Assembly: GCF_047238105.1 (NCBI RefSeq)
Contig: NZ_JBDFMD010000001.1
Location: 7,006,001-7,070,000 of the forward strand
Source of the DNA: Paenibacillus_D sp047238105
Lineage (GTDB): Bacteria; Bacillota; Bacilli; Paenibacillales; Paenibacillaceae
Length of the DNA stretch: 64,000 nt
Direction of reading: 5' to 3'
Made by a program: the position numbers and the translations under genes. Shown here in pieces: positions 1-8,273 of the stretch. Every line of letters begins with the position of its first letter. Position 1 is the first letter of the stretch. A model generated the notes under the pieces. It saw only the letters and a program-made list of their open reading frames with translations. It did not search any database and was not told the origin of the DNA.

Positions 1-701
1 ACCGGATGCCGTGTCAGCTTCTTGGTGATGATCTTCGCTTCGAACGTCAGCTCATCGCCCTCCGCCAGTTCAAGCTTCTTGAGCGTGTTGCTGTAACTGG
101 ACCAGGCGTCGCCGATCTCCATCTCCGGCTCCAGCATCCGGACCTGCTCGTAGACGACGACCTCGTCGTCTTCTTCCGTGAAGTGATTGGGTATGGAGGC
201 GAACTCCTTCACGACGGCGGAGAGCTTGACCTTTTCCTCAGGAAGCTTCAGCTTTATTTTCTTTTCTTTCTTGACGGTTTCCTTGCGGGCCTTGGGCTCG
301 GTAGCGGCGCCGTCGGTTGCCGGAATCCCATCCTCCTTGGCGGCGGATGCTGATGTCATGACAGGTTCCGCTGACGCGGATGCGTCGACGGCTCCAGTGT
401 GTGTACGGGCTTGTTCGGAGGTACCGCCCCGCTGACTGAAGGAAGAGGTCTGCATCTCTTTCAGGTAAGAGGGATGGATACAATGAAGCTCGCCGTTCTC
501 GAATTCGATCACTGCCGTCATCGCATCGATAAAACCGACGACTGAGCATGGCAGCTGCCGGCCGTTTCCTTTATACACAAACGCCTTTAATTTGACCGCC
601 TTATCCGAGAGCAGCCCCCATTCCTGGCATTTCTCTAATACGGAGGATTCGTCAGATAACGGCGTAAAGTCGCCGGGTGGGATGACAAATGGATATTCCA
701 T
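1..701 (-). CDS. Unidentified protein, C-terminus off the left edge
   Basis: Open reading frame that starts at the ATG on the minus strand at 701 and runs without a stop to the window edge, giving at least 233 residues. An AAAGGCGG ribosome-binding site lies just upstream. The first ~90 residues look like a compact domain (starting MEYPFVIPPGDFTPL). A low-complexity Ser/Ala/Thr stretch follows, then a Lys/Glu-rich segment (KETVKKEKKIKLKLPEEK), then a second acidic region. No signal peptide or membrane segment is visible, so it is probably cytoplasmic. I do not recognise the family. It is divergent from the hybrid kinase gene at 792, with a near-perfect palindrome between them, so the two may be co-regulated; this is inference. 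Confidence 0.75.
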   Translation of the reverse strand, partial: MEYPFVIPPGDFTPLSDESSVLEKCQEWGLLSDKAVKLKAFVYKGNGRQLPCSVVGFIDAMTAVIEFENGELHCIHPSYLKEMQTSSFSQRGGTSEQARTHTGAVDASASAEPVMTSASAAKEDGIPATDGAATEPKARKETVKKEKKIKLKLPEEKVKLSAVVKEFASIPNHFTEEDDEVVVYEQVRMLEPEMEIGDAWSSYSNTLKKLELAEGDELTFEAKIITKKLTRHP

Positions 702-739
702 GCTCGATTCCGCCTTTCAATCATACTAGAACTAGTGTA

Positions 740-760
740 GCATGGTCAGTATGATCATGC
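740..760. promoter_or_regulatory. Near-perfect 21-bp palindrome between divergent genes
   Basis: The arms GCATGGTCA and TGATCATGC flank a 3-bp centre (GTA) and differ from perfect symmetry at one position. It lies between the unidentified gene (start 701) and the hybrid kinase gene (start 792), where an operator would be expected. A second small palindrome, ACTAGAACTAGT, sits directly upstream. No known regulator is assigned. Confidence 0.4.
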
Positions 761-791
761 CAAACAATCGGAGGACGGCCATATTAAAAGC

Positions 792-3065
792 ATGAGTTAC
801 AGGAAAAGACAGATCATTGGATTCGGGACGGTTATACTTTTATTCATCCTTGCCTTCGGCATAACGATGGCTTTGGTTGCCGGTACGGTACACAATACAA
901 CGGATGGACTGGCAAATGCAACCCTCATTATCGGCTGTATGGTGCTTATCATCCTGATCCTAAGCGTGCTGATCGCGATCTGGGTGATCCGAGGAACGAC
1001 CAAGAGTCTGCGGCACGTGACCAATACCATTACACGAGTTGATCTTACCAAGGCCGAACAGCTGCCTCGGCTTCACATGGACACTGGTGACGAACTGGAC
1101 AATATCGCCGATGCTTTCAACAACATGGCCGATGCACTGGAGAGGCATAACCGTCAGGTCCGCAAGCTAAGAGAACATCAGGAAGAGCAGTATTTTATTC
1201 AGACCTCACTGGCGGAAGCCGCTCACCTGTATCAGGGCGTCGAAAATATGGCTGTATTGGGCGAAGCCTTTCTGAAATTGGTAGCCCCCAAAGTCTCTTC
1301 CTTGCAGGCTGGTATTTACTTGCGTAAACAAGATAATGGAGAAGAAGTACTCACTCGAGTTGCCGCCTATGCGGTCGAGCCCAGTAAGCTGCATATCGAC
1401 AGCTTTCGGTTGGGAGAGGGTATGGTCGGGCAGGTGGCTTTGGAGAAAAGGCGTGTGGTAATCGGTGACCTGCCTGCGGGCTATCTGATCGCCTCCGGGC
1501 TGGGTCAGGCGGAGCCGGTGAGTGTGCTGATTCAACCCGTTGTTTTTGAAAATCAGATTGAAGCGGTGATCGAGTTCGCAGCGCTGCAGCCGTTCCTGCC
1601 GCTGCACGAGAAGCTGCTGGATTTGCTCTGCTATACTTTCGGCATCGCCGTAAACAGTGTGCGCAGCCGGACGGAAGTGGAGCGGCTCCTTCAGCAATCC
1701 CAGCAGTTCACAGAAGAATTGCAGACGCAAGCTGAAGAGTTGACGATCCAACAAGAGCAAATGCAGGCCATCAACGATCAACTTGCAATACAGAACCGCA
1801 ATATTATGCAGAAGTCTTCCGAGCTGGAGTTGACCAGCCAGGAACTCGAACGTTATGCTGCTGAGCTCGAGCAAACGACCCGCTATAAGACGGAGTTTTT
1901 GGCTAACATGTCGCATGAACTGCGGACGCCGCTCAACAGCATACTTATCCTGTCCCAAATGATGAGCGAGAACCGCGGTGGGAAGTTCGATGAGGAAGAT
2001 GCGGACTATGCGGGCATTATAGGGCGGGCTGGCGAGGAATTGCTGCTGCTCATCGATGATATCCTTGATCTGTCCAAAATCGAAGCCGGTATGATCGAAG
2101 TCGTCACCGAGGCCGTGGTTATCGCAGAACTGCCGGAGATGCTCCGGGAGAACTTCGGAAAGATCGTGCTCTCCAAAGGGATCGAGCTGTTGATTGAGCT
2201 GGCGGATGATGTGCCGGGGGTCGTTTATTCCGACGGCAAACGTTTAAATCAGATCCTCAAAAATCTGGTCTCCAATGCGATCAAGTTCACAAGCAAAGGG
2301 GAGGTTCATGTTCTGATCAGCCTCGCGGACAAAGAGCAGGAGGATTGTCCTGATGAACTGAAGCAGGCCGATCAGGTGCTGAGCTTCCGGGTCCGGGACA
2401 CGGGCATCGGCATTGCCAGAGAGAAGCAAGAGACGATCTTCCAAGCTTTTGAGCAGGCTGACGAAACAACGTCGAGGCAGTACGGCGGAACAGGGCTGGG
2501 TCTGTCCATCTGCCGTGAGTTTTCGCGACTGTTGGGCGGCTGTATCCATGTGCGGAGCACCCCTGGCGAAGGAAGCTCATTCACGCTCTATCTGCCGTCC
2601 CGGTCATCCGGTGCCGAGGATACTGGGGAGGAGATCGACAGTGAGGGTATGCTCTCCTCGGAAGTAAGATCCGTCTCCCCTGGTTATAAGCCCGAGGATT
2701 ATACGATCCTGATCGTAGATGACGATGACCGCAACGTGTTCGCGCTGCAAGAATATCTGGAAGATCAAGGGTTCCACGTACTCATCGCTTGGAATGGCCA
2801 AGACGCACTGGAGAAGTTGAAAAGAAACCGCAGCGTGCATCTAATCCTGATGGATCTGATGATGCCGATTATGGACGGTTATCAAGCGATGCGAGAGATT
2901 CGCAAGGACCAGCGGTTGCGCGAGCTTCCCGTCATCGCAATGACTGCCAAAGCCATGAAATCAGACAGGGAGGAGTGCGTCGCTGCCGGAGCTTCGGATT
3001 ATATCAGCAAGCCGCTCCACATGAAACAATTGATGTCGCTGATCCATGTATGGACCGCTTCATAA
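792..3065 (+). CDS. Hybrid sensor histidine kinase with GAF and receiver domains
   Basis: 757 residues. Two membrane helices lie at about 9-30 and 41-66 with only about ten residues between them, so there is almost no extracellular sensor. They are followed by HAMP (about 67-120), a GAF domain (about 140-295), a coiled coil, HisKA with phospho-acceptor H375 (MSHELRTPLN), a HATPase domain with DTGIGI (about 536) and GTGLGL (about 566), and a C-terminal receiver domain with phospho-acceptor D688 (LILMDLMMP). Sensing is probably through the membrane or the GAF domain. No DNA-binding partner is adjacent; the receiver may pass phosphate to an Hpt protein elsewhere. The GGAGG at 770-774 is 17 nt from the ATG, which is long; an in-frame ATT at 783 would be better spaced, but ATT starts are rare. 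Confidence 0.93.
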   Translation: MSYRKRQIIGFGTVILLFILAFGITMALVAGTVHNTTDGLANATLIIGCMVLIILILSVLIAIWVIRGTTKSLRHVTNTITRVDLTKAEQLPRLHMDTGDELDNIADAFNNMADALERHNRQVRKLREHQEEQYFIQTSLAEAAHLYQGVENMAVLGEAFLKLVAPKVSSLQAGIYLRKQDNGEEVLTRVAAYAVEPSKLHIDSFRLGEGMVGQVALEKRRVVIGDLPAGYLIASGLGQAEPVSVLIQPVVFENQIEAVIEFAALQPFLPLHEKLLDLLCYTFGIAVNSVRSRTEVERLLQQSQQFTEELQTQAEELTIQQEQMQAINDQLAIQNRNIMQKSSELELTSQELERYAAELEQTTRYKTEFLANMSHELRTPLNSILILSQMMSENRGGKFDEEDADYAGIIGRAGEELLLLIDDILDLSKIEAGMIEVVTEAVVIAELPEMLRENFGKIVLSKGIELLIELADDVPGVVYSDGKRLNQILKNLVSNAIKFTSKGEVHVLISLADKEQEDCPDELKQADQVLSFRVRDTGIGIAREKQETIFQAFEQADETTSRQYGGTGLGLSICREFSRLLGGCIHVRSTPGEGSSFTLYLPSRSSGAEDTGEEIDSEGMLSSEVRSVSPGYKPEDYTILIVDDDDRNVFALQEYLEDQGFHVLIAWNGQDALEKLKRNRSVHLILMDLMMPIMDGYQAMREIRKDQRLRELPVIAMTAKAMKSDREECVAAGASDYISKPLHMKQLMSLIHVWTAS

Positions 3066-3185
3066 CTGGTATGGTTTATAACAAAATCTGTCGAATGATA
3101 TCAGAACTATTAATATGACAGGGTGTTCATGATCCGATACAATAGAATTCATATGTATGTATACAGATGAACGAGGTGAATCGCA

Positions 3186-5039
3186 TTGCAGTTTCATGTA
3201 ACGAACAGTCCATTCAATGAAGAACAAGCAGAGCTGCTTAACCGTCTGCTGCCGACGCTCACGCCATCGCAAGTCTTGTGGTTGAGCGGATATCTGGCCG
3301 CTGCTCCGCAAGCTGCGGCCGCGCCAGCAACAGGGGATGCTGGTGCAGCGGTTGCAGTCGCGCCTGCAGGCTTGCCGGCGGCCGTGGTCCCTGTCCCAGC
3401 CGCCCCCAAAGAGGTGACCGTCCTCTTCGGCTCACAGACGGGCAATGCCCAGCGGCTGGCGCAGAGTCTGGCGCGTACGCTGGAGGAGCAAGGGCTAGTT
3501 ACCACGTTGACCTCGATGAGGGACTTCAAGCCGGCCGGCCTCAAGAAGCTCACGCATCTGCTCATACTCGTCAGCACGCACGGCGAAGGCGACCCGCCGG
3601 ACGCCGCACTGCCTTTCTACGAATTTCTGCATAGCAAACGGGCGCCCAAGCTGGATCAGCTCAAGTTCTCGGTACTGGGACTTGGCGATACGTCTTACGA
3701 GTTCTACTGCCAGACCGGCAAGGATTTCGACAAGCGTCTGGAGGAGCTGGGCGGCGAGCGTCTGGCGGCGAGAGCTGACTGCGATGTCGATTATGATGAA
3801 GCAGCCGCTGCTTGGTTCCGCGAGGTGCAGGAAGCCCTCAAGGACCAGTCTCATTCGCCGGCAGCCGGAGCGGCCGTCCAAGAGGCAGCCGCTGCGACAG
3901 GCGTGGCCGAAGCACCCGGCTATTCGCGGACACATCCGTTCGAGGCCGAGATTCTGGATAATATCAACCTGAACGGACGCGGCTCCAATCAGGAGACCCG
4001 TCATCTGGAGCTGTCTCTTGAAGGTTCCAACCTGCAGTATGAACCAGGCGACGCCCTCGGGATCTATCCGCAGAACCATCCGGAGCTGGTCGAGCTCCTA
4101 ATCCGTGAGAACGGCTGGCAGGCGGAAGAGCTCGTACCGGTCAACAAGGACGGCGACGAGCGCTCGCTAACCGAAGCGCTCACCCGTTATTATGAGATTA
4201 CCGTGCTGACCAAGCTGCTCATGGTCAAGCTGGCCGAGCTATCTTCAAGCGAGGGCTTGCGCAGGCTGGTTGCCGATGAAGGCGAACTAAAGGATTATCT
4301 GGGCGGTCGGGATCTGCTGGATGTGTCGCAAGACTTTGGGCCGCTCGGACTGCCTGCCCGCCAATTCGTAGGGGCGCTGCGCAAAATTCCGGCCCGTCTG
4401 TACTCAATCTCCAGCTCTCTCAAGGCGAACCCGGACGAGGTTCATCTGACGATCCGAACCGTCCGTTACGAATCCCAAGGCCGCAGCCGTTATGGCGTCT
4501 GCTCGGTGCAATGCGCGGAACGGGCAGCTGCCGGCGATTCGCTGCCTGTCTATATTCACGAGAATCCGAACTTCAAGCTGCCTCAGGATGGCGATACGCC
4601 GATCATCATGATCGGACCGGGAACGGGCGTGGCTCCGTTCCGCGCCTTCCTGCAGGAGCGTGAAGAAAATGGAGACGGGGGCAAATCTTGGCTGTTCTTC
4701 GGAGACCAGCATTTCCATACCGACTTCTTGTATCAGACGGAGTGGCAGCAATGGCTCCAGAACGGTACGCTGACGCGGATGGATGTGGCGTTCTCTCGCG
4801 ATACCGAGCATAAAGTCTATGTCCAGCACCGGATGAAGGAACAGGCAGCCGATCTCGTCCAGTGGCTCAAGGATGGCGCCTATCTGTATGTGTGCGGCGA
4901 CGAGAAGCGGATGGCCAATGACGTACATCTGATGCTGGCCGAGATTCTGGAGCAGGAAGGCGGTATGACGCCTGACGAGGCTTCTGCTTATCTGACCGAT
5001 CTGGTCCAACAGCGCCGCTACCAGCGGGACATCTACTAA
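3186..5039 (+). CDS. cysJ: Sulfite reductase (NADPH) flavoprotein alpha subunit CysJ
   Basis: 617 residues. Passes electrons from NADPH through FAD and FMN to the sulfite reductase hemoprotein in assimilatory sulfate reduction, in the cytoplasm. Order: short helical N-terminus, Ala/Pro-rich linker (about 38-75), flavodoxin domain (VLFGSQTGNAQRLA, from about 78), FAD-binding domain with RLYSIS (about 404), NADPH domain with GPGTGVAPFRAFLQER (about 475), and the characteristic C-terminus ending RYQRDIY. The start is TTG at 3186, preceded by GAGGTG at 3173-3178 with 7-nt spacing. cysI follows after 20 nt, so the two form an operon. The FAD/NADPH half is clearly paralogous to the C-terminus of the nitrate reductase fusion at 16836-20963. 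Confidence 0.96.
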   Translation: MQFHVTNSPFNEEQAELLNRLLPTLTPSQVLWLSGYLAAAPQAAAAPATGDAGAAVAVAPAGLPAAVVPVPAAPKEVTVLFGSQTGNAQRLAQSLARTLEEQGLVTTLTSMRDFKPAGLKKLTHLLILVSTHGEGDPPDAALPFYEFLHSKRAPKLDQLKFSVLGLGDTSYEFYCQTGKDFDKRLEELGGERLAARADCDVDYDEAAAAWFREVQEALKDQSHSPAAGAAVQEAAAATGVAEAPGYSRTHPFEAEILDNINLNGRGSNQETRHLELSLEGSNLQYEPGDALGIYPQNHPELVELLIRENGWQAEELVPVNKDGDERSLTEALTRYYEITVLTKLLMVKLAELSSSEGLRRLVADEGELKDYLGGRDLLDVSQDFGPLGLPARQFVGALRKIPARLYSISSSLKANPDEVHLTIRTVRYESQGRSRYGVCSVQCAERAAAGDSLPVYIHENPNFKLPQDGDTPIIMIGPGTGVAPFRAFLQEREENGDGGKSWLFFGDQHFHTDFLYQTEWQQWLQNGTLTRMDVAFSRDTEHKVYVQHRMKEQAADLVQWLKDGAYLYVCGDEKRMANDVHLMLAEILEQEGGMTPDEASAYLTDLVQQRRYQRDIY

Positions 5040-5059
5040 GTGAAAGCGAGGAACTGGGC

Positions 5060-6778
5060 ATGGCAAACGATCCTTTTGCTCCCAAAGACGCGCCGCCGAG
5101 CGACGTCGAGCATATTAAAATAAACAGCAACTACTTGCGCGGGAGTCTCGCGGCGACGCTGGAGGACCGGATCACCGGCTCCATCCCCGAAGATGACAAC
5201 CGGCTGATGAAGCATCACGGCAGTTATATGCAGGACGACCGCGATCTCCGCAATGAACGGACCAAGCAAAAGCTGGAGCCGGCTTACCAGTTCATGCTGC
5301 GGATCCGCGCGGCAGGCGGCATCATCACGCCGCAGCAGTGGCTGGTCATCGACGATCTGGCACAGAACTATGCCAGCGGCTCGATACGTCTGACGACGCG
5401 CCAGTCCTTCCAATTGCACGGGATAATCAAGTGGAACATGAAGCATACTGTCAAAACGATTAACGACACGCTTTTGACCACACTGGCAGCTTGCGGGGAC
5501 GTCAACCGCAATGTCATGTGCAATCCGAATCCGTATCAATCCGATGTGCACGCAGAAGTATATCAGTGGGCGGACCGGATCAGCGAGCATCTGCTGCCGC
5601 AGTCCCGCGCCTATCATGAGCTGTGGCTGGACGGCGAGAAAGTCTTCGACAGTCAGGATGGTGTAGAACAAGAGCCAATCTATACCAAAGTGTATCTGCC
5701 GCGCAAATTCAAAATCGGCATCGCAGTGCCGCCATCCAATGATGTCGATGTCTACTCTCAGGATCTGGGCTTCATCGCCATCATCGAGAATGGCAAACTG
5801 GCGGGCTTCAATGTGACTGCCGGCGGCGGCTTAGGGATGACGCACGGCGACACGCTGACATATCCGCAGCTGGGAAGAGTTGTCGGCTTCTGTACGCCGG
5901 AGCAAGCAGTTGACGTGGCCGAGAAAACCGTGACGATCCAGCGCGACTACGGCGATCGCTCGGTGCGCAAGCATGCGAGATTCAAATACACGATCGACGA
6001 CCGCGGGATCGAATGGTTCAAGGATGAACTGACCCGCCGGCTCGGCTGGTCGCTGGAGCCGGCCCGCGAATACCGCTTTGATTCCAATGGCGACCGTTAC
6101 GGCTGGGTCAAGGGTACCAACGGCAAGTGGAATCTGACGTTGTTCATCCAGAATGGCCGGGTGGCCGACGATGAACAGGGACAGATCATGACCGGGCTGC
6201 GCGAGATTGCCAAGTTCCATAAGGGAGATTACCGGCTGACTGCCAACCAGAACCTGATCATCGGCAATGTGAGCAGCCAGAGCAAACGCAAGATCGAGAA
6301 GCTGGCCGAGCAATACGGCTTGACCAGCGGGCTGAACAGCTCGGCGCTGCGCCGCAATTCGATGGCGTGCGTCGCACTCCCGACCTGCGGACTGGCGATG
6401 GCCGAGTCCGAGCGCTATCTGCCAAGCCTGGTCGGCAAGCTGGAGACGATTCTGGCGGAAGAGGGGCTTGCCGAACAAGAGATCGTCATCCGCATGACCG
6501 GGTGCCCCAACGGCTGCGCCAGGTCGAGTCTGGGCGAGATCGGGTTCATCGGCAAAGCGCCTGGCAAGTACAATCTGTACCTGGGCGCCAGCTTCAATGG
6601 CGACCGGCTCAACAAGCTGTACCGCGAAAATATCGGAGAAGAGCAGATTCTCTCCGAGCTGAAGCCGATCATCGCACGTTATGCCCGCGAGCGCGAAATT
6701 GGTGAACATTTTGGCGATTTCGTCATCCGTGCCGGGTATGTCACTGCTGTCACATCGGGAACCAATTTCCACGCTTAA
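5060..6778 (+). CDS. cysI: Sulfite reductase hemoprotein beta subunit CysI
   Basis: 572 residues, the usual family length. Reduces sulfite to sulfide with six electrons supplied by CysJ, using siroheme coupled to a [4Fe-4S] cluster. The four cluster ligands are visible as C437 and C443 (CVALPTC) and C482 and C486 (GCPNGC), with the expected Cx5C and Cx3C spacing. The siroheme-binding region includes TTRQSFQLHGI (around residue 113) and the N-terminal half carries the usual nitrite/sulfite reductase ferredoxin-like repeat. It begins 20 nt after cysJ with a GAGGA ribosome-binding site. The downstream gap to 7065 holds a hairpin repeat and a strong terminator. Confidence 0.97.
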   Translation: MANDPFAPKDAPPSDVEHIKINSNYLRGSLAATLEDRITGSIPEDDNRLMKHHGSYMQDDRDLRNERTKQKLEPAYQFMLRIRAAGGIITPQQWLVIDDLAQNYASGSIRLTTRQSFQLHGIIKWNMKHTVKTINDTLLTTLAACGDVNRNVMCNPNPYQSDVHAEVYQWADRISEHLLPQSRAYHELWLDGEKVFDSQDGVEQEPIYTKVYLPRKFKIGIAVPPSNDVDVYSQDLGFIAIIENGKLAGFNVTAGGGLGMTHGDTLTYPQLGRVVGFCTPEQAVDVAEKTVTIQRDYGDRSVRKHARFKYTIDDRGIEWFKDELTRRLGWSLEPAREYRFDSNGDRYGWVKGTNGKWNLTLFIQNGRVADDEQGQIMTGLREIAKFHKGDYRLTANQNLIIGNVSSQSKRKIEKLAEQYGLTSGLNSSALRRNSMACVALPTCGLAMAESERYLPSLVGKLETILAEEGLAEQEIVIRMTGCPNGCARSSLGEIGFIGKAPGKYNLYLGASFNGDRLNKLYRENIGEEQILSELKPIIARYAREREIGEHFGDFVIRAGYVTAVTSGTNFHA

Positions 6779-6842
6779 TCGATACCATATATCTCAAGCA
6801 AAAACGACTTCGTCGTCCTTCTAGGGCGTGCGAAGAGCTTTG

Positions 6843-6985
6843 TCGGAGAAATACAAGCCAAGTAGATAGGAGAATCATATACTTTCTTGTATTTCAAGGT
6901 GAAACGGCTGTCGCCGTCTTTGGCGGTGCAGCGCGTTTCATTCCATAGAATTCTAAGCTGAGTATGAATGTGAAACTTATACGCA
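6843..6985 (+). repeat. Dispersed hairpin repeat, copy 1 (modules A-B-A')
   Basis: Module A (6843-6890) begins TCGGAGAAATACAAGCC and ends near CATATACTTTC. Module B (6895-6945) starts CAAGGTGAAACGGC and ends CGTTTCATTCC; its ends pair (GAAACG with CGTTTC) and its inner arms pair (GCTG with CAGC, CGCC with GGCG), giving a hairpin of about 40 nt. A diverged A-like module follows (to about 6985). Related copies lie at 30663-30795 (inverted) and 63057-63310 (broken up). No coding potential. Confidence 0.6.
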
Positions 6986-6994
6986 TAGAATTGC

Positions 6995-7021
6995 AAAAAG
7001 CCGTGCGCCCCACGGCTTTTT
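6995..7021. terminator. Bidirectional Rho-independent terminator
   Basis: Perfect 11-bp stem AAAAAGCCGTG / CACGGCTTTTT with a 5-nt loop. The A-run and T-run let it work on both strands. It ends the cysJI region and excludes starts at 7020 for the next gene. Confidence 0.85.
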
Positions 7022-7064
7022 GCATTGCGAGGCCATGTTCTCGGAGAAAGGAGTTGCGGCCGAC

Positions 7065-7808
7065 ATGCAGGAAGTGTGGCGCGAGCGGACCGCGTATCAT
7101 GAGATCCGGATTGTGGAGACCACGTTTGCAGAGGGGCGGAGCGGCAAGTTTCGGCTGCTGCAATTCGCTGACATGGCGATCCAGGGGGCGATCGATCTGG
7201 AAGCTCCACGTCGTGTCGTCCTCGCGTATCCGCAGGCCATCCTCCATCTGATCGGGGATTCACAGCGCACCTTTCAGGAGCTGTATGTGATCGGGCACGG
7301 GATTGGTACGATCCCAGCGCATTGCGAAGAGCAGGGCCTGTCTGTGAAAATTGCTGAGTTGGATCACCGCATTGCCAGTCTGAGCAGGGAATGGTTCGGC
7401 TACAACGGTCCTGACGTGACGATCGGCGACGGCCGGGCGCTGCTGCAGGAGCTGAAAGGCGCGAGCCTGGATGGCGTCATCGTCGATGCCTTCTCTGCAT
7501 CGGGCACGCCCAGGCAGCTGATCACCTTGGAGTTCTTCCAGTTAGCGAGAACGAAGCTGCGCGATTATGGGATTCTGATCCTCAATCTGGCCGGCCGGCG
7601 CAGCAACGACAGGCTCGTCGCAGCCATCCGCGAAACTGCGGCTGCGTGTTACGCCTATACTGAAGTTTTTGCACCGGACGCTATGCCTGCATCTGAAGTG
7701 TGCAATATTCTGATTGCGGCCAGCGATAGCCCGATCCGCTTCTCACCTGCTGCGATGGCCGGTTTTCAGGCGATTCCGGTACTCCCCGGCTATGTGATTT
7801 ATGACTAA
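7065..7808 (+). CDS. Spermidine-synthase-like methyltransferase-fold protein
   Basis: 247 residues from the ATG at 7065, served by AAAGGAG at 7047-7053. Upstream in-frame starts at 7020 and 7035 are less likely because 7020 lies in the terminator and neither has a ribosome-binding site. The fold is a class I SAM-dependent methyltransferase / polyamine synthase: glycine-rich loop VIGHGIGTIP, acidic residue after strand 2 (AELDHRIA), the DGRALL segment, and VDAFSASGTP at the strand-4 position where spermidine synthases keep catalytic and substrate contacts. A spermidine-synthase-like role is inferred from these motifs. Without the N-terminal beta-barrel signature and partner genes (speA, speB) the substrate is uncertain. 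Confidence 0.75.
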   Translation: MQEVWRERTAYHEIRIVETTFAEGRSGKFRLLQFADMAIQGAIDLEAPRRVVLAYPQAILHLIGDSQRTFQELYVIGHGIGTIPAHCEEQGLSVKIAELDHRIASLSREWFGYNGPDVTIGDGRALLQELKGASLDGVIVDAFSASGTPRQLITLEFFQLARTKLRDYGILILNLAGRRSNDRLVAAIRETAAACYAYTEVFAPDAMPASEVCNILIAASDSPIRFSPAAMAGFQAIPVLPGYVIYD

Positions 7809-7956
7809 CAAGTTGACGGGGCCGATCGGCTCTTTGACGGTGTCGCCTTGACTGGCTCTATGCCCGATGCTACGATTTAGGAATGAAACAACATCCGTTG
7901 CTGCATCATGAGAAGACGTAAGATCGATCTTAATTATGAAGGAGCTGTGATGTGAG

Positions 7957-8259
7957 ATGAGAGATACGTTGGGAAGAGCGCTGTCGCTCGGATTCGGACT
8001 TGCGATGGCAGGCAAGGAGCAGGTGGAGAAGACGATCGAGGAGTTGGTGCGCAAGGGAGAGGTCAGCCGGGCCGAATCCAAGGACCTGGTAGACGATCTC
8101 GTCAAGCGCGGCGATGAAGTGAGGGATCAGATCGAAGCTGCTGTCCGGGTAAGGACGCAGGAGATGCTCAGGGAGGGCGGCATCGCTACCAGAGAAGAGA
8201 TGGCGAGGCTTGAACTGCGGATCGAGCAGTTGGAGGCGAAGCTGAATAACGAGCACTGA
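7957..8259 (+). CDS. Small phasin-family coiled-coil protein
   Basis: 100 residues, almost entirely charged amphipathic helix (EQVEKTIEELVRKGEV, then DLVDDLVKRGDEVRDQIE) with a heptad-like C-terminal coil. It resembles the short phasin/PhaF-type proteins found beside UbiB genes in Bacillales. Phasins coat polyhydroxyalkanoate granules in some bacteria, but no PHA gene is here, so a role with the adjacent UbiB kinase is as likely. GGAG lies 12 nt before the ATG; an in-frame TGA at 7948 excludes an earlier start. The next gene starts 14 nt after the stop, so they form an operon. Confidence 0.8.
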   Translation: MRDTLGRALSLGFGLAMAGKEQVEKTIEELVRKGEVSRAESKDLVDDLVKRGDEVRDQIEAAVRVRTQEMLREGGIATREEMARLELRIEQLEAKLNNEH

Positions 8260-8273
8260 CAGGAGGTATGGGA

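Noticed and set aside
5831..6772. 313-codon minus-strand frame
   Set aside because: Antisense to cysI, no ribosome-binding site, and composition explained by the coding strand.
6843..6985. Insertion sequence
   Set aside because: No transposase frame and no clear terminal repeats with target duplication; listed as a repeat only.
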